In this document: piece after piece, positions 33,226-41,999 of the stretch
Position numbering within the stretch: position 1 is the first letter of the stretch
Layout of the letters: each line of letters begins with the position of its first letter
Assembly (NCBI GenBank): GCA_020912385.1
Contig: CP087207.1
Location: 1,798,001 to 1,862,000, forward strand
Length of the DNA stretch: 64,000 nucleotides
Direction: 5' to 3'
Source: Neofusicoccum parvum
Taxonomy: Eukaryota > Ascomycota > Dothideomycetes > Botryosphaeriales > Botryosphaeriaceae
Position numbers and translations under genes: made by a program
Notes under the pieces: model-generated
Databases searched by the model: none
What the model saw: the letters and a program-made list of their open reading frames with translations, nothing else
What the model was told of the DNA's origin: nothing

Positions 33226-33720
33226 AGTGCAAGACCAAGCGCGAGCAGTATGGCATCCTCTTTGATGTCGCAGACCGCAATGCCGGCCGCTGGGCCATGA
33301 GTCGTAAGTGGTTCGCGAGTGTCTGGGGCGCGGCTGGCGCTGACGGGTGAGAAGCTGGACGGGACGAATTTCGACAACCTCATCGCGAAGCCCGACGCCG
33401 AGTACGAGATTGCTTTCCGCCTCTTCGATGTCGAGGGCGCCGGCCTGGTCAGGTTCGACAACTTCCTGAAAATGTACGACATGCGGGAGGGTGGCGACTC
33501 TTTGCCCTTCGACTCGGGGAGGGGTTCGCTGTACATCGGCCGCAAGAATAAGCGCCACACAATGACGTACCCGCAGCTCTCCCAGATGCTGTGCGGACTG
33601 CAGGGCGAGAAGGTCAGGCAGGGTTGCCGTCGCTGCTTGTGGTCTCGATACCCCCAACGTCACCCACATCGTCAACTACGAGAATGCATCATACGTTCAT
33701 GCCATACTATTTGGACCATT
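33226..33720 (+). pseudogene. Chimeric fragment: aspartate/glutamate carrier EF-hand region joined to a DED1-type helicase piece
   Basis: 33226-33303 encodes KTKREQYGILFDVADRN followed by a GTAAGT donor. From about 33,357 comes NLIAKPDAEYEIAFRLFD, then LVRFDNFLKMYD, SLYIGRKNKRHTMTYPQLSQ and GLQGEKVRQ. This is the N-terminal EF-hand region of the mitochondrial aspartate/glutamate carrier (AGC1/aralar type). The carrier part stops there and the sequence passes, in another frame, into VAVAACGLDTPNVTHIVNYE near 33,630-33,690, which matches the VA.AARGLDIPNVTHVINYD motif region of DED1-type DEAD-box helicases. Neither gene is otherwise present. A composite of two captured fragments, not a working gene. 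Confidence 0.7.
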
Positions 33721-33949
33721 CATGAGTGAAATGACCAACATTGGAAGATTTGATACACAAGGTGGCCGTCAGAGTTCGGGACGAGTGCTTATCACCGGTT
33801 AAGAGAATCTCCATTCCCTTGGTAAATTATCAGATTGCCCGAACTGCCGCGAGCGGGAAATCATACTCGCTCCAGGAACCCCTCCCCTGACTATGCATCA
33901 AGGACAAACGACTCCTCGGCAGCTACACATGCCTATATCCCTCATCCAA
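33721..33949. other. Short intergenic
   Basis: No feature seen between the chimeric fragment and the convergent family member. Confidence 0.4.
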
Positions 33950-34431
33950 TCAGTTCCTCTCACCACGCAGCTCTTCCTCCGTCGGGCCAAGAATGCCCAT
34001 GAACCGCATCATATCCCTCAGCCCCAGCATCGCCTCCAGCGGGCCCCACGCCTCGCACGTCCACTCCTCCGCCATGCCGCCAGTGCGGCCCCCGTCGCGA
34101 ACTGCCAAGCACGCGGTCGTCCTGCTCTCGCGCGCGTGCGCTTCGCGCGCGATCTTCAAGCTGACGGTGATACGAAGCGGGCCGTCGAGGGGGTACTTCC
34201 AGCCGTGGTAGCGCTCGGCGTCTGCGGGGGTTAGCGTGCGTCTGCAGAGGGGGGGCGGTAGCTCGAGGTACCTTCGAGGATGAGGCTGGTCATCTCGCGG
34301 GCGATGGCGCGGGCGTGGGTGGGGTGGAAGGCTTCGAGGGCTTCGGTGATGGCGGAGATTTCGGCGCGGGGCTGGCTGTAGAGGTTGCTGGCGGCGGCCC
34401 TGGAGGAATGAAGGAAGTCCCTGATGTCCAT
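33950..34431 (-). CDS. Orphan two-exon family member L
   Basis: Exon 1 34431-34272 (160 nt, phase 1), intron 34271-34222 (50 bp, branch GCTAAC), exon 2 34221-33950; 143 aa. Exon 1 encodes two helices (EISAITEALEAFHPTHARA, IAREMTSLILE). Exon 2: LRITVSLKIAREAHARE, RTTACLAVRDGG, EEWTCEAWG and the helix LEAMLGLRDMMRFMGI. A TATA-like ATATATAAATT stands about 80 bp upstream (34518-34508). Confidence 0.62.
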
Positions 34432-34855
34432 GGTTGGGGGTGGGTGGGAGGGGTTGCTGGGAGTCGAGGCGGTTGATGTTGGTGTGATGGAGTCGAGTCT
34501 CCGCGGGAATTTATATATGGTTCGGTGGTCTTTTCAGCGAGCGGTACATGTGGGCTCAGATGTGGCATTGCTACATTCACATGGGAATTTCCTTTCTAGC
34601 TCATTTGAGCGGGTCATCTGTCATGAAGACCTGAGATTTTACAGTCACGGGTCAACTTAAATGTATCTGTGTCTGAGGACGAGAGAAGAGCCTCTATTTC
34701 ATGCATAGAATATTATTTTGCCCCCATCGGCGAAGTCTTGCATTCTGTGCCGGAATACACCTGCTTGATCCGGCCATTCCATTGATGTTGAAGCGCAGTA
34801 AAGCCTGTCTGGCCTTTTGACCCCCTCCATGGACGCGAGCACGCCATCAAAGCAT
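34432..34855. other. Intergenic
   Basis: Promoter of member L and 3' flank of member M. Confidence 0.4.
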
Positions 34856-35404
34856 CTACGCACCGCCCTCCTCGCCAAGCGTGTGCCAGTCAGCCAGATC
34901 CTTCTCCGTCGGGACGTCCATTTCGAGCTCACCGCTCAGCAACATAGAGCGCAGCTCCCTCGCAGCGTCGACCTGAGACTCGCCAACTCCCACCCAGTTA
35001 GGAATGTCCATGATCTTGACCGCGTCCTCGAGTCCATCCAGGCGCTTCATGATGTAAACCGTGCAGCTGACGCGGCGTGTAACCTCGAGAAGTTCGTCAT
35101 AGTGGTACTCAAGGGAGAACAGGAACGGGCGAGGAAGCTTGCCGTCGTGCTCCTCGTAGAGTTCTTTAGTGTGTTAGTAAAGATGAAAAGCAAGTCGAGA
35201 GAAGGTCAGCGTACCAGAGATGATGAGGTCCGCGATCTCCGCAAGAACGGCGACCAAGAGTCGGCCGGAGGGATCTACGGCACGGATGGACTTCTCGAGT
35301 GAGAGAGCCTCCTGGATGAAGCTGAAGTACATGATGCGGGAAGCCAGCTCCTTGGCATCCAGGGTGATGAGGTTGGTGATGCTGTAGATGTCCATAGTGA
35401 CCAT
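34856..35404 (-). CDS. Orphan two-exon family member M
   Basis: Exon 1 35404-35215 (190 nt, phase 1; an alternative ATG lies at 35395), intron 35214-35164 (51 bp, branch ACTAACAC), exon 2 35163-34856; 165 aa. Exon 1 is a long helical region (LASRIMYFSFIQEALSLEKS, VAVLAEIADLIIS). Exon 2: FLFSLEYHYDELLE, RVSCTVYIMKRLDG, then AARELRSMLLSGELEMD. TATA-like CATATAAATA at 35500-35491. One of the cleanest members by codon use. Confidence 0.65.
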
Positions 35405-36039
35405 GGGAGAGGAAGATGAGAGAGTACCGTGTGTGATACGGGGTCGAGTGTGATGTAATGGTGTAAGTTCTTCAAGTGTGTTTCTACTTCTATTTATATG
35501 TTTGAAGGGATGGACTTTTGCTCTCGTCATGGGGCCTACTTCGGGTAAATGTTTCCGGGTGACATCGCGGAACATGCTGGTCCTGCGCTACGAGGCTTGA
35601 AGGTCGGATTCTACCCATGTGCCATTTTAGCGATTTTTCTTTGGTTTAGCCTGATTTGCTCTGACGTCGATGTGTTGCCCTGCGTAGGGTGTTTTCACAG
35701 CTGAAATCCACAGAAACATAATATAGATGCGCACAGTACTTAGTGAAGGCACTCTTGCCAGGAACTTTCTTTTCCCGCGCTCTTGATGGCTCCGGCTCCG
35801 CGAAACTTTGGATGGGACCTTTGGATTTGTAGTCATTCATTGATACTAGTACATACCATGGCCTATCCATTGATGATGTGCAAGCCCATTGAGCAAAACC
35901 ATGGTTTATACAGCCCAGCATCAAACCAGAATAAGGCCGACGGCACTGTAGCAGCGTTGGAATACCCGAGAAGCTTCTCACACGTCCATGTAGCCTCTTC
36001 GCCTCAATTCCCAGCAATTGCCTTCCCCAACCTCCTGCT
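35405..36039. other. Intergenic
   Basis: Promoter of member M, then no supported feature up to member N. Confidence 0.4.
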
Positions 36040-36476
36040 CTACACGTACTCCAAGGCGCACCACCTCAGCGCCACCAACGCTTCCAAGATCGACGACGCC
36101 CAAACCTCGACGTCCGAATGCGTCACACCGAAGATCCTTCCCGGCTCCACCTCCTCTCCCACGCCCAGAGCAGCCATGCCGCAAGTGTCCTTGTCGCCGT
36201 CCTCATCGTAGCGGAGGTGGATGAAGAAGAGCTGGCCGGGCCACAGCACGCCGGGGGCGAGGTGTTCGTCGCACTCTTTTGCGGTATCAGCCACGGCGTC
36301 AGCACTACGCGGGGCGGAGGGAGCGACTTACCGTCCAGCATCTGGAACAGGAACTTCTCGGCGACGGCGGCCGCGAGATCGACGTCTTGGCGGAAAAGGA
36401 TGGCGGCGTGGCGCATGGCGGCGTCGCGGGAGAGGTTGAAGAGGTCGCGCACGGCGGCGTCGATGAGGGCGGCCAT
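36040..36476 (-). CDS. Orphan two-exon family member N
   Basis: Exon 1 36476-36332 (145 nt, phase 1), intron 36331-36276 (56 bp), exon 2 36275-36040; 126 aa. Exon 1 is helical (MAALIDAAVRDLFNLSRDAA). Exon 2: GQLFFIHLRYDEDGDKDTCG, RIFGVTHSDVEVW and the helix SSILEALVALRWCALEYV. Start chosen at the first true ATG (ACAAAACAATGG). C-to-G third-position drift along the gene. Confidence 0.62.
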
Positions 36477-36959
36477 TGTTTTGTCAAGGAGACGGCAATG
36501 GTCGTTTTGCCTGATTTCGAGGATTTCGCGAGAGTTTATGTTGTGCGTGGTCAAGAGTAAGTGAGGGGGGCGCTGGATGGTTGCTGGCGCGGCCGCTGCG
36601 ACTCAACGCCCGCGCTGGCAACATGCGCGCCGCGCCGCCGGGCAGCTCGGCGCGGGAGGAGCAACAGTCGCGGAGCGGAATGATAGGCACCTTACCGCTT
36701 CTAGAAAGCTATTTTTGCGAACAAGATCTTCTTCCTCGAAGCTCCAGACATGCTGAAGCGCTCATTGAAGAAATATGGAGGTTTAGACAGCGCGCCGCTG
36801 TCTTGCTGCCCCAGCGGCGCCTCCTCTGCGACTTGGCCGCAGCCCAACCAAAATTGCAAGGCTTCCTCCCGCCTCGAGGTGCGGCGCGGCGCGGCCCAGC
36901 AAGAAGCCAATCGCCGACAAGATAGAAGGGTGCGGCGGCAAGGCGCCGACGGCGCTAGC
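36477..36959. other. Intergenic, includes a second copy of the GAGGAAGAAG motif
   Basis: AGATCTTCTTCCTCGAAGC at about 36,724 repeats the sequence at about 36,977 inside repeat R2 (AGATCTTCTTCCTCAAAGC). No gene. Confidence 0.4.
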
Positions 36960-37290
36960 CACTTCCAACTTCCCCAGATCTTCTTCCTCAAAGCCCGACT
37001 CATGGCCAGGTCATGGACGGAAAAGAGTGAAGTTCGCGTCAGAACCAGGCAGTGCAATAGGAGCGACACGGTGTCCAGCGACAATGAGCAAGCCCAGGGT
37101 GCCGCCGGACTGGGTACAAAAAATTGGACCTGGTATCAGTTGCTTCCCCATTAAACCCCCCCATAGCGAGATGACCAGGCCGGCACAAAAATGCGCCAGC
37201 ATGCAGAATTCCTGGGTTGGGGGGGATGGGGCGGGTGGAGGAAAAGGAAAAGGAGGCCGAGGAGGGGGGAAGGTTCATATACCCGCCCCA
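36960..37290 (-). repeat. Dispersed TATA-bearing repeat, copy R2
   Basis: On the minus strand: GTATATGAACC near 37,280, a C/T-rich run, TTTTTTGTACCC, ATTGCACTGCCT at 37059-37048, and TTGAGGAAGAAG near 36,985. Same element order as R1 and R3, with 221 bp from TATA to ATTGCACTGCCT against 207 and 199 bp. Confidence 0.6.
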
Positions 37291-39089
37291 TCCAGCTTCT
37301 TTTTCTTGGCATCATTCTCGTGGACGGTAGTGACGTGTCTGCTGCTCGAATCGTGCAGCTCGACTTGCCTCACCTTCCCACGTCGGGCGGAAGCAGTGGC
37401 CGCATCACAGAAGATCCAGACCAGCACAACCCGGCGATTTGCGATCCGCGACCTGGAAGATGTACGCTGCTGTTGGAAATCACGTGTACGTTAGTTGCTA
37501 GATTAGGTATAGTACCGTGTTTGAGGATAAGTCGGGCACCTCTCCTGCCCCCCCTCACACGGAATGCCAAGAATCGTACTACATTCTGCACCGCGCCAAT
37601 TTTCAACAGCTGCGATCAGGCAAATGCAACATTATGGGACAATTACTAAGAAAGTAGGGTAGCTGGTCACGTCCAAAGTCATCACTCTCGAAGACTGCTG
37701 AGGATCCTACCTGGCGAGAAGCATTCCTGGCCCTTTCTAGGCTATTCTTTATCGCCATTCAAGCTGTCCCGCAGCGAAACCCGCATTGAATACAACTGCC
37801 CAATGTCTAGATTGGCAGCAGACATACAGATGAAGCGAAAAGTAAATCTAGCTTGCGAGGAAGCAGTCCCTTGAAGGCGAAGGTTCAAGCTGCTTTGATC
37901 GACCATTCTATACGCATTGTTCTGCTCTCGGTTACATACAAGCGGTATCAGAATCGCCACCCTGGCTCATGGGCTCTTTTCAAAACCAGAACGTTCCTCC
38001 TAATCGGACCACTAATTGAAAGATTGCAAAAGTAAAAATTGATTGAATCTGACTACCATCGCCGGAATTTCAGTTGGCCATGCCCATCAGTTCAACCTTT
38101 ATCTAGCCCATAGACGGCCCGCTCGATTAAGTCCTCCAAGAGCTAGAGGGGAAGTCACTCCGGACGTTGCGGTCGATCCACTCCTGGATACCGTCGGGGT
38201 GGATAGGGCCTTGGATTGGCATCTTCCTCTTCAAACGGTTGATCAAACGGTCTTGCTTCTTGCGCTTGAGTGCTTCTTGGGCTGGGACACAGCCCACCCA
38301 TTTCGAGGAACACATGAACCTCTTGAATCTGCTGTCGGTGAGTTCAGACGAGCTATTGGGTTTGTTCAACCTTCTGGTTGTTTACTCTCCGGGCCGAGAC
38401 GCAGCCCGAATGTTGACAAGTAATGGAGTCGTGGGTATGATCTCCCACTCTTTCTCTCTACGGTCGACCACCCTGTCATCCTAGAACTGCTCCGCGGCGA
38501 AGGAATTCAACCTGGAGCGCTGGCTCTATGTGGTCTTGAGCCGGATCATCTTGTCCGAGGTCTACAGGATGACCGTGACCTTGCTTATGTCCTCACAGCA
38601 GCCGAGCACTTGCTTGTGGCCTTCTTGGCTCATCGCTAGAGGGCTGTTCCTCCAAGATGGCGTCAGACCATCCCAAGTAGTACCTGAACCTTGTGAGTCT
38701 CTTGTTCGTGAGTTGACACAAGTAACTGAAGAGTGGTAGTGGGCATAACGAGCGCTAAGCAACACGATGTTCGCGGGGGCTGGCCTCTGCGAGGGTAACC
38801 GAGTGGGCGTCATGTCTTCCAGAGGGCGGTGCAGCTGGGTTTCCTGAATCTCCTGTGGGTGAGTAGAAGCAAGTGCCTGGGCCTCCTCGATCGTCTGGCC
38901 TTCCAGGAGCTCATTCTCTAGATCCATGACGGCAAAGTGCGTCGAGACGTAGTTGCGAGAATTCCTAGTATGGTTCGCAGCCACTGCGGACTGTTATGTG
39001 CATCCACAGACCAGCAAGTCTGTGGGCTTCTGGTGGAGTTACCTGCACGTTTCACAAAAAAAATACTGAATGCTGTGCGGTCTGGAGTT
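37291..39089. other. Region without a supported gene
   Basis: Short frames only. A minus frame at 38369-38127 has protein-like composition (KKQDRLINRLKRKMPIQG, HPDGIQEWIDRNVRSDFP) and could be another captured fragment, but I cannot name its source. The frame at 38984-38562 continues the wreck of the adjacent chimeric fragment. Confidence 0.35.
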
Positions 39090-39990
39090 GATCTGTCGGC
39101 CTGTGGCGTCATGGCATTGACACCCGCCAAGCTGGCCAATGCCCATGCATGCCATGCCTTGTACCAGTTCTGGTTGTACCGAGTGGCCGCGGCATAGACA
39201 GGCAGAATATTATGCACTTGCTTTTGCGCGTAGTCGCCATGGTGCAGATGCATTTGCCATTCGCCTTGCTCGATGAAATATTTGGCGAAAGGCATCTGGG
39301 TTTCCGCCAAGTCAAACCGGGTCGAGGGAAGACTTTCATTGGTGCCGTTCGCCATTCTTGAACCATACGTAGTCGAAATTATGCCAAAACCACTGGCGAG
39401 AAAAGCAATGTCTAGATTGTGAAAATGATTTACTATCGAAACTTGATTCATCTGATTCGACGAGTCCCCGAAGGTGCTGCTTCCAGCATCTCGCATTCCG
39501 GTTCCCATAGGTGTACCAGTTAGATTGGCCTCCGCGCCAATCATAGCAAACCTATCAGACGAGATTATCTGACTGTTTTTCCGCGCGAGAGAGCTCGAAT
39601 GCGCGAACTCTCGAGCCTGAGACTTCTTGGGCAATTGCGATAACTCATGCTCTTCCAGGATATCTTCGCTCGGACCGAAGGCCAGGATCCTGTTCAACGA
39701 CCACTCTGCATCAGCCGACCTGGAGCGCGCAATGCGCTCAACGTCCTTCACAGCACCGAGCTCCTTCGCCATGTGCTCGCCCCTCCCTCCTGCCGGGATG
39801 CATCTTCTGCTTGGCAAGCTTGTCACGGACGCTCGGGTCGTCCCGCAGATCAACCTGTGTGCCGGCAATCAGGCAGGGGACGCCGGAGCAGTGGTGGTGG
39901 ACCTCGGGGAACCACATCTCGCGGACGTTCTCGAAAGATGCGGACGAGGTTACGGAGAAGCAGACCGAGGACGTCGGTCTGCCGCTCCGA
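39090..39990 (-). pseudogene. Chimeric fragment: CDC42 GTPase piece joined to a TOR kinase FAT-domain piece
   Basis: Reading the minus strand, 39,980-39,780 encodes [47 protein letters not shown] and KLAKQKM, the second half of CDC42 (G4 motif TQVD). After a frame change comes [13 protein letters not shown], still CDC42. About 130 codons of unknown sequence follow in an open frame. Then 39,300-39,090 encodes FIEQGEWQMHL, ILPVYAAATRYNQNWYKAWH and AWALASLAGVNAMTPQADR, the FAT-domain signature of TOR kinase. Neither gene is complete and the GTPase P-loop is absent. The whole is a stitched relic. Confidence 0.72.
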
Positions 39991-40988
39991 CATGCCAGCC
40001 GTAGAAACAAAATGGAGCCCCGAAGCAGTCTTGCACCCGGTGTGCATGTGGTTGACACCACAGGAACTCACGTGGTAGGCTCAGCATAATCGAGACTGTC
40101 TGCCGAGGCTGAAGTGTGGCAGAGCCACACAGGGCTTGAGTGGAATGCTCTCGCATGATCACATGGAGATATCCATCGGCGTACATAGACGGAGATGAAG
40201 AGCTGGCGAGGGCGGGCTCTGTTGTAGTCTCTCTGGGCTCATTCGAGTAAAGAGTGATGGTGGAACCCGGGATAGTAACGGTGAGACTAGCGACGGTGAC
40301 AAAGGAAGTAACAATCTCGGTGGTATGGGAAGCTGCCGGAGGAGCCGCGTATGGACATCTGCATTCCGCACAGCAAACCAGAACTTGTTCGTAGCTATGG
40401 CACATGCAGGCGTGCCGTAGCTGGGGGAAGACTGCCGACTGCCACCGACGGCTCAGATTTCCTCTCCCAGCAGTGTTCCGGCAGTCAGATTGTTCTAGCG
40501 CAAGTTCAGTCGGATGCGCATGTGCAGGCGCAACTTCTTGAGGTCGTGATGGACGTAGAGTCTGCCCACCACACGTGCGAGGCTGGGTCCGGCTGCCGAA
40601 GCTCGAACTGGCCGAATGTTCTGGCGAGGACTACCGCGAGCAACGAACCCACGCGGAGCCCGTTCTGCTGTCCCGCGTCTTGTTGACGGTGATCTCTGGC
40701 TTCGGAAGCATGGCGGTGCCGATGCTTGCGGCGGGCTTACCCAGCTCGGTGGGTGAAAGGGACACGCCGCCCACGGAATCGGTTGGTAGGGGCTTGCACA
40801 AAGTCCGTCGCTCTTGTTCTCAATTGAGCCAATCCGGCGACGGTTGGTCTGGTCCATCTGGACACTTCAATGGTGTCCACTCAACGAAGCTCCTCGATAC
40901 AGCGGTTCCATCGTGCGAGAAGAGGCCGGGCGGGCGATGTTCGCGAACTCTGACCGTTCGCTGCTCATTGACATACTGTCCTCGTGTT
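39991..40988. other. Region without a supported gene
   Basis: Overlapping short frames on both strands. The minus frame 40405-39950 begins with Ser/Thr-rich sequence (SFVTVASLTVTIPGSTITL) but runs antiparallel into the CDC42 fragment's edge. Nothing supportable. Confidence 0.35.
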
Positions 40989-41606
40989 TTAGTTCGAACA
41001 TGGAAGGAGACTGATGCGATGCTTGCGCTGTCTTTGACAAGCTAACGTGCTCCAACGGGTGATATGGTCTTGCGTGGGCTGGTTTTGACCAGAGAACAAG
41101 TGATGCTGCGATTGTTCTAACGAAGGTGTCTGGAGGTGGCCTTCGCCGTTGCGAAAGATGCTAGCAGCGCTTCTCTTGGTAAGTGAGCGGCTGAGTTCTT
41201 CATGGAAGATACGGGAGACAGCGCCCTTTGCGCGGGTTCTGAGTGCTCCCAGGCTACGTGTAGGTGTGTTAGCGAGTGCAGCCTGCTCGGCAATGTGCTC
41301 TCGCATTCTATTCCAGTGGTTCCAGGTCATGACAGTCGTGAAACGGAGCTTCTCAGCAGCGTTTCCGACCTCAGCAAACAGCATAGTCAGCTGAGAGAGA
41401 TATCTTCTCACTGTCATCTCTGCAGTCCCCAGATGCTGGTCCTCCAGCGAGAGCTGGACATTGTTGAGAATCTTGTTCTCAACGTTTGAGTGCTCTCTCT
41501 CCCTCTGCAACCAGGCTTGAAGTTGGAACTCCAGTACCCCATGCATCAATATGTTTTGCCTGTGGAGAGGCAGCGCAACGGCCGAGTGGGAACCGCCAGC
41601 CTTCAA
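40989..41606 (-). CDS. Hypothetical helical protein (weak)
   Basis: A 205-codon frame with natural composition and a helical pattern: GVLEFQLQAWLQREREHSNV, AEMTVRRYLSQLTMLFAEVG, MTWNHWNRMREHIAEQAAL. No true ATG at its 5' edge (a TTG), so an upstream exon in the 41,610-41,840 frame (STEQVLEGVENRELLKGSF) is likely but the junction is unclear. No family recognised; it may be a fragment like its neighbours. Confidence 0.35.
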   Translation of the reverse strand: MKAGGSHSAVALPLHRQNILMHGVLEFQLQAWLQREREHSNVENKILNNVQLSLEDQHLGTAEMTVRRYLSQLTMLFAEVGNAAEKLRFTTVMTWNHWNRMREHIAEQAALANTPTRSLGALRTRAKGAVSRIFHEELSRSLTKRSAASIFRNGEGHLQTPSLEQSQHHLFSGQNQPTQDHITRWSTLACQRQRKHRISLLPCSN

Positions 41607-41999
41607 TGCGAAGGCTTAAGCGGGCAATTGTTAAACGTTTTTTGCTGAGAATGGTAGCGTGACGGAAGGCTAGAGGAGAGCAGAGAACGTCATAGTCGTA
41701 TCCTGCTTTCATTTGTATTAGCAAAGTCGCCAAAGTGTGCAGTGTGTAGCAAAGATTGTGTGGAAAAGATCCTTTCAGAAGCTCTCGGTTCTCAACGCCC
41801 TCCAACACCTGCTCAGTCGAGAGTGCAATGACCAAGACTTAGGCATGATTGGCTCAAATTCAGTAAGCCACAGTGCTCATCATGGCAATAATATGTTGTG
41901 GGAATATACAGGCGTAAAAAGTGTTGTGCTTACGTGAATTGGAAAGGTAACTGAGGGGTAGTAGGACTCTTTGCTGATCGTGGCGGCTGATACCTATAC

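Noticed and set aside
33205..33675. 156-codon minus-strand frame opposite the carrier/helicase relic
   Set aside because: The plus strand carries clear protein family matches; the minus frame is their shadow.
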